A stretch of DNA of 64,000 nt from Chondromyces crocatus (GTDB lineage Bacteria > Myxococcota_A > Polyangia > Polyangiales > Polyangiaceae). Below are positions 48,323 to 56,903 of this stretch, piece after piece. Below the pieces are notes generated by a model. The model was given only the letters and a program-made list of their open reading frames with translations, made no database searches and was not told the origin of the DNA. Position numbers and translations under genes: made by a program. The stretch lies in the NCBI RefSeq assembly GCF_001189295.1, contig NZ_CP012159.1:4728525-4792524 (forward strand). Direction: 5' to 3'. Position 1 is the first letter of the stretch. Each line of letters opens with the position of its first letter.

Positions 48323-49180
48323 TCAGGGCAACGCGGTGGTGATCACCTCCTTGATCATCGACGACCCCTGGCCCGGGCGCTCCATGCACTCGGGGTAATA
48401 CTGACCGGACGGCTTGATGCTCTTGCAGACCTCGCTGCAGGCGCCGACGATCTGGATCGGTCCGCACGCCTCGAGCTCACCCTCCTCGTTCAGGTACCCC
48501 GTGGTGCAATCGCGTTGCCAGGCGCGGGAGTTGCCGATGGTGGCGCTGTTGTGACAGGCGAAGAGCTGCGGCGTCGGAGCGAACAGATTTCCCCAGAAGG
48601 CGCCCTCGACCTGGGGAAAATCCTGCAGCTCGGTGCTGCTCGGGTTCAGCTTGAGCGCCTTCTGTGGAGAGCGGATCGAGATCGTGACGGACACCCCGTG
48701 CAGGTTCACCCTCGCTGCCAGGCACGCGGACACCAAACGCTGCTCGACGACCTTCAGCGGTCGCGACTTCCAGCTGTCGATGAGCCCGAGTTCCCCTGCG
48801 TAGGTCTCGTGGCGTACGGCGCCGTCGGTGTCGGTCCAGGGCAGGGTGAAGGACTGCCCGCTCTCGAGCGCACATCCCACGGCGTAGTGGAGGAACTGGC
48901 GAGAGAGCTGGCCTGCCGTCCCAGGATCGCGCAGCGCCTGGAGATTCTGCGCGCTCAGCCCGTCGAGGCTCAGCGCGTTCAGGCTGAGGGCGTTCAAGCT
49001 GAGCGCATTCAAGCTGAGCGCGTTCAAGCTGAGCGCGTTCTGGATTGTGAGGGCGCCCGCCGCTTCCTGGAGCAGCTCGCCCTTCGACCCCGGCGACTCG
49101 TCTTGCTCCTCACCGAACTGCGCGCAGCCCGAGAGCAGCACCAGCGCACCCGATAGCGTCGTGAACCAGGCCAATCTCAT
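48323..49180 (-). CDS. NALSLN-repeat lipoprotein, copy B
   Basis: Lipoprotein of 285 residues, paralogue of the downstream gene. Signal MRLAWFTTLSGALVLLSGC, spacer with EEQDESPGSKGELLQEAAG, repeat tract NALSLNALS...LDGLSAQ, then the same domain: FLHYAVGCALESGQSFTLPW, VSACLAARVNLHGVSVTISI, EGAFWGNLFAPTPQLFACHN, ACGPIQIVGACSEVCK, YYPECMERPGQGSSM and a shared end EVITTALP. ATG 49180 has AAGGTGA upstream; a GTG at 49189 is in frame. Eight or more Cys at matching places in both copies suggest disulfides. Role unknown. Confidence 0.8.
   Translation of the reverse strand: MRLAWFTTLSGALVLLSGCAQFGEEQDESPGSKGELLQEAAGALTIQNALSLNALSLNALSLNALSLNALSLDGLSAQNLQALRDPGTAGQLSRQFLHYAVGCALESGQSFTLPWTDTDGAVRHETYAGELGLIDSWKSRPLKVVEQRLVSACLAARVNLHGVSVTISIRSPQKALKLNPSSTELQDFPQVEGAFWGNLFAPTPQLFACHNSATIGNSRAWQRDCTTGYLNEEGELEACGPIQIVGACSEVCKSIKPSGQYYPECMERPGQGSSMIKEVITTALP
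48950..49039 (-). repeat. NALSLN tract of copy B
   Basis: Coding repeat of 15-bp units giving NALSL repeated five times and a decayed DGLSA unit. It matches the tract of copy A in sequence and position. Confidence 0.85.
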
Positions 49181-49288
49181 CTCTCTCACCTTCCCCGAAC
49201 GATGGCGCTGCCATGCACCGGCAGGCGGTGCATCACCCCCTTCACCCGAGCGCGGACGGGTGCCCTTCGAGTAGATGCGTCGCTCGCT

Positions 49289-52200
49289 TCACTGGTTGCA
49301 CACAGGCGATGACGAGGTCGGGTGATGAGGCCGGCTCGAGGTCGTCACCGTGGCCGAGCCCAGCAATTCGGAGATCCAGCCTCGCAGCCGGCACCCCATC
49401 ACCGTCGAGATCGTGGACGCCGCGGTGATCGCGCGCTCCAGCTGTGTCAACGCCTCCACCCGCCGGCCTCGGCGCAGCAGCCAGAGCCCTCTCGCCTCCA
49501 GCACCTCCACGCGCTCCTGGCCCACCGAGCAGCACGCCGAGCGCGCCTCGAGGGCCTCCCAGGCCCCGACCACCTCGTCGCTCGTGGCCAGATCGATCAT
49601 CGCGCAGAACACCTCCTCCGAGGGCGACAGCGCCTGTTCCGTCGACCGGATCCTCGCCACGATCTCGCGCGCTCCCGCCTCGTCGCCTTGCACCAGCCGC
49701 ACCCTCGCCCCGAGCAATGCCACGGCGGCCGGCGGATGATGGTCCCCGCAGCGCGACACGATCGCCTCGATCGCGCGCAGCTCGGGCGGCGCTGCCTCGA
49801 AATCCCCCATCAGGAACAGGCACTCTGCCAGGTTGTAGCGCCCGGTCAGCTCGAGCGCCGGCTGGCCCAGCTCCCGCCCCAGCGCCATCGTCCGCTCGAA
49901 GTCGGCGATCATCGCGCCCCGATCCCCCAGGTAAGCGTGGACCAGCCCCCGGTTGCTCAGCGCCGCGCCGAGGTGGAGCATGTCGCTCCGCGCCTCGCAC
50001 CGCCCTATGGCCTCCCCCAGCGCCTGCGCGGCCTCCTCGATGCGCCCCAGCTCAGCCAGGATGAACCCCAGCAACAGCTGCGCGATGAGGTGCGTCTCGT
50101 ACCCCTGATCCCCGAGCCGGGACGCCTGCTCCACCGCGAGCCCCAGCACCGCGGCCGCCTCCGCCTCGCGGTTCGCCCGGTGCAGTGAGCGCCCCACGCC
50201 CAGCATCAACCGCGCCCCCAGCAGCGGCGACGCCACCTGGGCGGCGTGACGCTGCGCGGCCAGCACCCGCGCTTCCGCCGTCCTGAAGTCTCCCATCCAG
50301 TCGAGGACCATCGCCTCGTCGAGCAAGAGCTCCATCTCCGCCCCCGCCTCCCTGGCGGCCACCGCCCGCTCGCGCGCCGCGGTCAGATCGGCGACGGCGT
50401 CGCGATGTCGGCCCAGGCGAAACCGCGTCAGCCCTCGCCCCCGCAAGGCGGGGACGGGCAGCGACCCGAGCAGCTCCACCGCGCGCTCGTAGCACTGCTC
50501 CGCGTCCAGGTAGGCCTGCCGTGCGCTCGCCAGCTCCGCGCCCCGCAGCAAGAACATGGCCGCCCGCGTGGGCTGCCCCCCTCGCTCCAGGTGCGCCGCC
50601 AGCACCAGCGGATCGGCCTCGCCCGCTGCCTCGAGCCACTCGGCCGCGAGCCGGTGCCCGAGCGCGCGATCCTCCTCCGTGAGCAACCCGTACGCGCCCT
50701 CGCGCAGCAGCGCTTGCCGGAACGTGAACTCCTCCTCCCCGGAGAAGCGGCTCTGCCGGTGCCGGACGCACAGCTCCTGATCCACCAGCGCGGGCAAGCA
50801 CGCCTCCACCAGCGCCGCCCCCTCGCTCCCGATCAAGTGCGCCACCGCGCCCCGCCAGAACACCTGCCCCAGCACGCTCGCCGCGCGCAGCATGAGCCGC
50901 ATCCGAGGCTCCAGCGCCTCCAGCCGCACCTGCACCATCGCCACCACCGACTCGGGCAGCGCCTGGCCGCGCCCCTCGGCCGCTGCGCGGATCAGCTCCT
51001 CCAGAAAGAACGGATGCCCCTCCGACTGCGCCACGATCCGCTCGATCAGCGACGACGTCGCCGCATCCCCGAGCGCCTGCGTCGCCAGCCGCATCCCCGC
51101 CTTGGGTGAGAGCTGCCCCAGCCGGATCACCTGCCGTCCCCGGTCGGCCCAGAGCTGCGGAAACAGCTCCTCCACCTCCGGCCGCGCCGAGGCCAGCACC
51201 AGCAGCGGCTGATCCGAAAGCTCCCGCAGCACCCCCTCCACCAGCGCCACCGACGCCCTGTCTGCCCAGTGCACGTCCTCCAGGACCAGCATCACCGGCT
51301 GCGCCCCGCACTCCGCGCGCAGCAGATCCCGCAGCGCGCGCTGCATCTGCTCCCCGAGCAGATCCGGATCCTGCCGCGCCGCGCGCAGCGGCAAGCTCTC
51401 CTCGTCGGGGAAGGGCACCCCGATCAGCTCCCCCAGGAACTCGCTCAGCCGCCCCTGATCCTGTGCCGGCACGTTGCGACCGACCAGCGCTCGGACCTGC
51501 GCCCGCTGCTCCTCCGGCTGCTCGCTCCCGCGGATCCCGGCGGCTCCTCGCAGCGCCGCCGCCAGAAGTCCCCCGGTCGACCTCGTGCGCAGCGGATCCC
51601 CGCGCCCGATCCAGATCTCCACCGGACCTCCCGCGCGCCGCTGCTGCTCCAGGTGCTCCTGGATCAACCGCGACTTCCCCATACCCGCAGGCCCCGTCAC
51701 CACCACCACCCGGGCTGCCGGCTCCTCCACGCACGACGCCATCGTCTGCGAGAGCAGCCGCAGCTCGTGGTCGCGCCCCACGAACGGTGTCGACTTCCCC
51801 AGCAGCGGACGCCAGATCTCGTCCGCGGATCGCTCCCCCCGCAGCACCAGCCCCCCGCCGAGCGCGCGCGCCACGACGAACCGGGCCTCCAGCAGCGACG
51901 CCGTCGCCTCGTCGCACAGGATCCGTGGCGCCCGCGCCCCCGGCTCTGGCCGTGGACCCTTGCGGAGCAGCGACCCCGCGCGCTCGATCGCGTCCCCCAC
52001 CGGCAGCCCCACCCCCAGCTCACCCCAGCCGATCGTCATCGCCAGCGGCCGATCCGGCACCTGCTCGGCCAGCGAGAGTGCGCACCGCGCCACCCGCGCC
52101 GCGATGTCCATCGGCACCATCGGCGTGCTCACGAAGAACACCGCCGTCCCGTCCGCGAGCAGCTCCAGCCGCGCCTCGAACGCCGCCGCGATCCCTGCCA

Positions 52201-53272
52201 GATCGCCGGCCGCCGCGTGCACGCCCGCCACCGACAGCGTCGCGTCCCCGGTACGCAGCGTCGGCCGCCCCAGGACGACCACCCCCAGAAACCGCCGCTC
52301 GCTCCCGGTGATCGCCGAGATGGCCGTCGACGAGGCCGGCGCCTCCGTCACCTCCCGCACCTCGCGCGCCGCGAACTCGGCCAGCACCGCCGTGCCATCC
52401 CGAGGCCGGCGCGCCGGGTCCTTCGCCAGCATCCGCGCCACCAGATCATCGAGCCACGCCGGGACCTCCGGACAGAGCTGCCCGACCCGAGGCGCCTCCT
52501 CGAAGATGATCCTCGCCAGGAGCGCCATCACGTGATCGGCCTGGAACGGCCGTGTCCCCGTCAGGCACTCGAACATCACACAGCCCAGCGCGAACACGTC
52601 CGCGGGCGTCCCGATGTCGTCCCCGCTCCGCGCCTGCTCTGGCGCCATGTACCCGGGCGTCCCGATGAGCGACCCCGCACCCGTCAGCCGATAGTTCCCA
52701 GCAGGCTGCGCGATTCCGAAGTCCAGGAGCTTCGGCTGCGCGATTTTGCCCCCGAGCAGGAAGATGTTCCCTGGCTTGAGATCGCGGTGAATCACACCGT
52801 GCGCGTGCGCCGCCTCCAGTGCCGACGCCACCCGCACCCCCAGCTCCACGCCCTCGTCCACCGAGAGCCTCCGCCGGGCGAGGAGCCGGGAGAGATCCTC
52901 CCCCTCCAGCCACTCCATGATCAGGAACGGCGTGCCGCCCGTGGGCGCGTCGTACGCGATGTGCCGCACGATCCCCGGGTGCGACAGGCGCGCCAGGATC
53001 TGAGCCTCTCGCTCGAACCGCGCCAGGTGAACGGGAGAAGGGTCGAGCAGCACCTTCGCTGCGACCCGCTCCCCTGTGAGCAGATCGCGGGCGCGGTACA
53101 CCGCACCCATTCCCCCCGCCTCGGCCAGCGCGTCCACCCGGAAGCGCTGCGCCAGCACATCACCCGTCCTCACTCCATCGAACGTAGATGGCCAGTTCAA
53201 ATCGTCCAGCGAATAGCCGAACGCCATCCGCTCCCGGACTGCGGCCCCATCAGCGATAACACGAGCATTCAC
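49289..53272 (-). CDS. Ser/Thr protein kinase - AAA ATPase - TPR fusion (PknK-like)
   Basis: Protein of up to 1327 residues. Kinase domain at about 40-310 with glycine loop AEAGGMGAVYRARD, Lys in VAAKVLL, HRDLKPGN, LDFG and GTPGYMAPEQ, all catalytic residues intact. A cyclase-like or linker region follows (FLGVVVLGRPTLRTGDATLS, MTIGWGELGVGLPVGDA, 325-490). An AAA-type ATPase has Walker A GPAGMGKSRL (about 530) and VLVLEDVHWADRA as Walker B. TPR-like helices fill 850-1290 (AYLDAEQCYERAVELLGSLP, IEEAAQALGEAIGRCEARSD). Such proteins integrate signals through TPR scaffolds; a target is not evident. GTG 53272 or ATG 53227 are both possible starts. No regulator gene adjoins it. Confidence 0.9.
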   Translation of the reverse strand: MNARVIADGAAVRERMAFGYSLDDLNWPSTFDGVRTGDVLAQRFRVDALAEAGGMGAVYRARDLLTGERVAAKVLLDPSPVHLARFEREAQILARLSHPGIVRHIAYDAPTGGTPFLIMEWLEGEDLSRLLARRRLSVDEGVELGVRVASALEAAHAHGVIHRDLKPGNIFLLGGKIAQPKLLDFGIAQPAGNYRLTGAGSLIGTPGYMAPEQARSGDDIGTPADVFALGCVMFECLTGTRPFQADHVMALLARIIFEEAPRVGQLCPEVPAWLDDLVARMLAKDPARRPRDGTAVLAEFAAREVREVTEAPASSTAISAITGSERRFLGVVVLGRPTLRTGDATLSVAGVHAAAGDLAGIAAAFEARLELLADGTAVFFVSTPMVPMDIAARVARCALSLAEQVPDRPLAMTIGWGELGVGLPVGDAIERAGSLLRKGPRPEPGARAPRILCDEATASLLEARFVVARALGGGLVLRGERSADEIWRPLLGKSTPFVGRDHELRLLSQTMASCVEEPAARVVVVTGPAGMGKSRLIQEHLEQQRRAGGPVEIWIGRGDPLRTRSTGGLLAAALRGAAGIRGSEQPEEQRAQVRALVGRNVPAQDQGRLSEFLGELIGVPFPDEESLPLRAARQDPDLLGEQMQRALRDLLRAECGAQPVMLVLEDVHWADRASVALVEGVLRELSDQPLLVLASARPEVEELFPQLWADRGRQVIRLGQLSPKAGMRLATQALGDAATSSLIERIVAQSEGHPFFLEELIRAAAEGRGQALPESVVAMVQVRLEALEPRMRLMLRAASVLGQVFWRGAVAHLIGSEGAALVEACLPALVDQELCVRHRQSRFSGEEEFTFRQALLREGAYGLLTEEDRALGHRLAAEWLEAAGEADPLVLAAHLERGGQPTRAAMFLLRGAELASARQAYLDAEQCYERAVELLGSLPVPALRGRGLTRFRLGRHRDAVADLTAARERAVAAREAGAEMELLLDEAMVLDWMGDFRTAEARVLAAQRHAAQVASPLLGARLMLGVGRSLHRANREAEAAAVLGLAVEQASRLGDQGYETHLIAQLLLGFILAELGRIEEAAQALGEAIGRCEARSDMLHLGAALSNRGLVHAYLGDRGAMIADFERTMALGRELGQPALELTGRYNLAECLFLMGDFEAAPPELRAIEAIVSRCGDHHPPAAVALLGARVRLVQGDEAGAREIVARIRSTEQALSPSEEVFCAMIDLATSDEVVGAWEALEARSACCSVGQERVEVLEARGLWLLRRGRRVEALTQLERAITAASTISTVMGCRLRGWISELLGSATVTTSSRPHHPTSSSPVCNQ

Positions 53273-53367
53273 CTGAAGCTTGCGGGGGCTCCTGAATCAC
53301 TTCCAGGCGGCCCCCAGGCGCGCGACAAGGGTTTCCCCGAGCCGCGTCCCAGGTGGACCCAGACCCC

Positions 53368-54222
53368 TCACGCCATGATCCCCACGAACCGCAGAACGGG
53401 TTCCGCCAGCGCCCGCTCTCCCACCGTGGACAGGCACTGATCTGCCTCCAGCGGTGTCACCGCCTTCGTCCAGATCCGCCACGCTTTGTCCGCATCGAGC
53501 GTGCCCTCGACGACGGCCGACGGGTCCGCACCCTTCCACAGCGACCACCCGCTCGCCTCGCGCCGCAGCGTCCACGAAAGCTCCACGGCCCCCGTGAGAA
53601 TCAAGGCCACCTTGGTCCCCTGCGCGCAGCTCACCTCGCGGTAGGCGTGCGGCAGCCCGCGCGCGAACGTCTCCAGCACGGGCTCGAACAGCGCCGGCTC
53701 GAACAGCGCCGGCCGCTCCGTCGCGTCACGGATCTGCTGCTGATGGTGCCACTTCTCCGTGTACTCGCGGGCCACGTCGAACCAGTGCCTGGACGTCTCT
53801 TCGCCGGCCCACGCCACCGAGAACAGCGCCTCGCCCTGCGGGTCCAGCCCCTCCAGCAGTTCGAGCAGCGCCGCATCGTACTGCGCGAGCAGATCCATCA
53901 GGATGCGCGGGCTCACCCGCCGCATGCCCGCCATCCAGTCGCGGTTGCCGGACTGGATGAAGTCGGTCAGATCCTGCACACCCCGCAGCGGCGGGGTGGG
54001 CAGCGAGAAGCCATCCCGCTGGATCGACAACCGGCGCATGTCGCCCTGAAGCAAGTGCGCCACCAGGTCCTTCACGTCGCGCGACCCGTGAACGGTGGGG
54101 CGCAGCCAGTCCTCGGGCGTGAAGCCCTCCAGAAGCTCGGCCTGGAGCTCGAGGGTCCTCCGGAGCGCAGCGCGCACGTCGATGACGTCTCGAGGTCCGA
54201 GGGGAGTCGGTTCGTTGCTCAT
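53368..54222 (-). CDS. DinB/MDMPI-like (maleylpyruvate isomerase N-terminal) protein
   Basis: Cytoplasmic protein of 284 residues. The N-terminal four-helix domain has RRTLELQAELLEGFTPEDWL, RDVKDLVAHLLQGDMRRLSI with the first conserved His, and REYTEKWHHQQQIRDATERP with the H-x3-type metal-binding His pair typical of the DinB/MDMPI superfamily. The C-terminal SCP2-like part includes KVALILTGAVELSWTLRREA and VEGTLDADKAWRIWTKAVTP. These proteins bind a metal and often a thiol; the substrate is unknown. ATG 54222 has AAGGGGG directly upstream. It is divergent from the M15-like gene. Confidence 0.8.
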   Translation of the reverse strand: MSNEPTPLGPRDVIDVRAALRRTLELQAELLEGFTPEDWLRPTVHGSRDVKDLVAHLLQGDMRRLSIQRDGFSLPTPPLRGVQDLTDFIQSGNRDWMAGMRRVSPRILMDLLAQYDAALLELLEGLDPQGEALFSVAWAGEETSRHWFDVAREYTEKWHHQQQIRDATERPALFEPALFEPVLETFARGLPHAYREVSCAQGTKVALILTGAVELSWTLRREASGWSLWKGADPSAVVEGTLDADKAWRIWTKAVTPLEADQCLSTVGERALAEPVLRFVGIMA

Positions 54223-54362
54223 TCCCCCTTCATCAGCAAAGGCTTTGCCATGGTCCAGCAGGACCGGCTGTTCCGGGCTCCCTTGACACCTTTCACGCCC
54301 CGTGGCACCGCGCGGCTGCGCTCTGGCGGGATTTCGCCGAGCTTGCGGAGAGGTAGAGCGTC

Positions 54363-55415
54363 GTGCGGGAGCGGTGGGGTGCGTGGTGCGCGGCCGCGGG
54401 CGCGATCCTTGGTGGGATCGCCTTGCAAGGTGGAGCGGTCGCCGGCGAGGCGCCGACGTGCTCGGCATGGAAGGCCGCTGCGGCGCCCCATGACCGGCTG
54501 GAGCTGAGGGCCTGCCGGGCCGTCGAGACCGGCACGCGAGGCCCAGGCGAGGCGCCCCGTGACGAGCCGCTCGTGCACCGCCTCTCCGTCGAAGGGACGC
54601 CCGACGACGTCGGGCCGACCCACGAGGAGCCCAGCGAAGCCGACGACGAGGACGAGATCCCCGACGTCCAGCGTCCGACGAGCCGCGACGACCGCCGGAC
54701 CCCCGTCCGCATCGAGCTGCGCAGCGGCTACGACGACACCCGCAAGATCCGCATCGAACTCACCGCGTCCGGTGGCCAGGTGGAGATCCTCGACCTCACC
54801 GCCACCAAGGGCATCAATCAGGCGGGCACCTGCGCCGCTTGCCGCGACCTGAGCGACCTGACGGCCTGGCGGGTCCTCGACGGCGGCGTCCCCCCCGAGC
54901 CCGAGGTGGTCCGCCCGATCGCCGGCAACACGCACATGGAAGTGCTCGCCCGCGACCTCCGCCTCACCGACGCCAATGCCGAGCGCCTCAAGCGCATCGC
55001 CGCTGCCTACTTCAAGGCCACCCGCAAGCGCCTGGTCGTCACTGGCGGCACCCGGCCTCCGCAGCGCCAGGCCGAGCTGATGTACGACAAGCTCAAGCGC
55101 GGCGACGACATCGTCTCTCTGTACGAGAACAAGCAAGCCGTCACCGAGGTTCGCAACGCCTACCGCACCGGCGCAGCGCAGGCCCTCCCCCGCAAGACCG
55201 TCGTCCGCCTCATGAAAGAGGTCATCGACGCCCAGATCGCGCGCGGCGTGTACATCTCCAAGCACCTGCGCTCCGGCGCCGTCGACGTCCGCTCCTGGGA
55301 CATGGTTCCCGCCATGGAGCAGGCCTTCCGTGAGGCCGTGAAGAAAGAGCCCGGCGTCGCGCTCATGGACGAGCGCAAGAGCGCCGAGCCCCACTTCCAC
55401 CTCACCATGCCCTGA
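54363..55415 (+). CDS. Secreted M15-type D-Ala-D-Ala peptidase-like protein
   Basis: Secreted protein of 350 residues. Signal CAAAGAILGGIALQGGAVAG, an acidic low-complexity region (EEPSEADDEDEIPDVQRPTS), then a domain from LRLTDANAERLKRIAAAYFK. Candidate zinc ligands fit the M15 pattern HxxxGxxxD...HxH: SKHLRSGAVDVRS near residue 300 and EPHFHLTMP at the end. KRLVVTGGTRPPQRQAELMY holds the Arg and Gln region usual before the site. M15 enzymes trim peptidoglycan D-Ala termini. Start GTG 54363 is the only good choice before the signal. Divergent from the DinB-like gene. Confidence 0.75.
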   Translation: MRERWGAWCAAAGAILGGIALQGGAVAGEAPTCSAWKAAAAPHDRLELRACRAVETGTRGPGEAPRDEPLVHRLSVEGTPDDVGPTHEEPSEADDEDEIPDVQRPTSRDDRRTPVRIELRSGYDDTRKIRIELTASGGQVEILDLTATKGINQAGTCAACRDLSDLTAWRVLDGGVPPEPEVVRPIAGNTHMEVLARDLRLTDANAERLKRIAAAYFKATRKRLVVTGGTRPPQRQAELMYDKLKRGDDIVSLYENKQAVTEVRNAYRTGAAQALPRKTVVRLMKEVIDAQIARGVYISKHLRSGAVDVRSWDMVPAMEQAFREAVKKEPGVALMDERKSAEPHFHLTMP

Positions 55416-55433
55416 AGCGCGACCTGGTTCGGT

Positions 55434-56756
55434 TCAGTCCACCGACGCCTGGTTCACGTACACCACCACCCGCCCACCCGTGGCCGGGTTCGTCACGCTC
55501 TCGTAGCCCTCGGTGTCGGTCCACAGGTTCGTCCCCGAGGCCGTCGCGTGCATCCCTTGCGGCATCCGCACCCACTGGCTGCTCCCGGACAGGTACGCCG
55601 TCCGCGACGCCGTGGTGGACACCTTGAACAGCGCCCCGCCGTAGCGCGTCGAGCTGAGCCAGTACGACGTCGTGTCGTCGTTCGTCATGATCGGCGCGAC
55701 CCCTTGCACGTTCGGCTCGTTCATCACGTAGGCCCGCTCCGGCCTCACCACCCCGCTCGTGAGCTTCAGCCGGTTCGTCGCCGTGTCCACCGGCCAGCGG
55801 TAGAGCCGCCCGCCCAGCCCTGCCGTCCCCCCGTTGGGACACGGTGAGTCCCCCGCGTTGCAGTACTCCCCGGAGAGCACCACGCTGCTCGACGCCCGCG
55901 TGTCCTTCCCCAGCCACGAGAACGTCGGCTTGCATGGCTTGGCGATCGACGACGGCACCACGTACGCGCTCACCTGCGGCAGCACGTACTTGTACCCGTA
56001 AGCGCACCACACCGAGCCCGTCTTCCCGATCGCGTCCTCGCACGTCGCGCTCGTGTTCACCTCGCGGATCTGCGTCAGATCGAACACCCGGATCCCGTTG
56101 CTGGTGTCCGCCATGTAGATGTAGTTGCCGTACCAGGTCAGCCCGCCGCCATGGATCGGCACCGTCGTGAAGTTCCCCGCCGCCGTCGGCCGCACCATCA
56201 ACAGGTGCCGGTAATTCACCGCGCTCCCCGACATGTCCGAGATGTCCACCAGCGACACCCGCACCCCCTTGTCGGGCGTCTTCGGGTAATGCCACGCCGT
56301 GAGCAGCACGTTCTTCCCGGCAGCCACCCCGGCCGTCATCCCTTGAGGGATCCAGTCCGCGGTCGCCATGTCCCCATCGTTCCAGCGGAACCCACCCTTG
56401 TAGCCCGTGGCCGCAGGCCGCGTGCTGGACGTCAACATCGGCCCTGCTCGGTTCAGATCGAGCAGCACATCCCCCACGCTCCGCGCGTTGGGCACCTGCG
56501 CCATGTACGACGCGTAGGTGCTCCACGTGTTCTGGTCCGTCAGGTGGAGACAGCTCGCATTGTGCGTGGTGATCGGTGCGCCTTCCGTCAGCGCCTGCGC
56601 ATCGGTCTCGACCACCTCCTCGACGCTCCCCGCCTCGATGCTCCCCTCGTCGGTGATCTCCTCGTCGAGCACGTCGTCGGTCGCCCCGCAGCCACCGACC
56701 CAGAGCGCACCCGCCGCGGCGAACCACGGCAACATCCTCCTGCAGACACCCATCAT
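55434..56756 (-). CDS. Propeller-type secreted lipoprotein
   Basis: Lipoprotein of 440 residues: MMGVCRRMLPWFAAAGALWV with lipobox GGC, an acidic spacer (EEITDEGSIEAGSVEEVVET), then a propeller-like body with THNASCLHLTDQNTWSTYAS, VRVSLVDISDMSGSAVNYRH, NYIYMADTSNGIRVFDLTQI, GGRLYRWPVDTATNRLKLTS and AYLSGSSQWVRMPQGMHATA. The strand motifs IYMADTSNGIRVFD resemble those of LVIVD/YncE-type propellers. Six or more Cys (SCLHL, TCEDA, VWCAY, PCKPT, EYCNAGDSPCPN) suggest disulfides. Start ATG 56756 (or 56753) has GGGAG upstream. Role unknown. Confidence 0.75.
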   Translation of the reverse strand: MMGVCRRMLPWFAAAGALWVGGCGATDDVLDEEITDEGSIEAGSVEEVVETDAQALTEGAPITTHNASCLHLTDQNTWSTYASYMAQVPNARSVGDVLLDLNRAGPMLTSSTRPAATGYKGGFRWNDGDMATADWIPQGMTAGVAAGKNVLLTAWHYPKTPDKGVRVSLVDISDMSGSAVNYRHLLMVRPTAAGNFTTVPIHGGGLTWYGNYIYMADTSNGIRVFDLTQIREVNTSATCEDAIGKTGSVWCAYGYKYVLPQVSAYVVPSSIAKPCKPTFSWLGKDTRASSSVVLSGEYCNAGDSPCPNGGTAGLGGRLYRWPVDTATNRLKLTSGVVRPERAYVMNEPNVQGVAPIMTNDDTTSYWLSSTRYGGALFKVSTTASRTAYLSGSSQWVRMPQGMHATASGTNLWTDTEGYESVTNPATGGRVVVYVNQASVD

Positions 56757-56903
56757 CCTGGTCTCCCTTCGAGCCGCGCTTCCGCGTCCCTCGGACATCG
56801 ACCGGACACCCTAGGCGCCCGGGCGCGCGACGTCAGCCGGCCGGTTCGCGGTGAATTCCGGTGTCTCTGTCCAGTGCCCTGGGAGGCCGCGCCCTGTGGC
56901 ACC

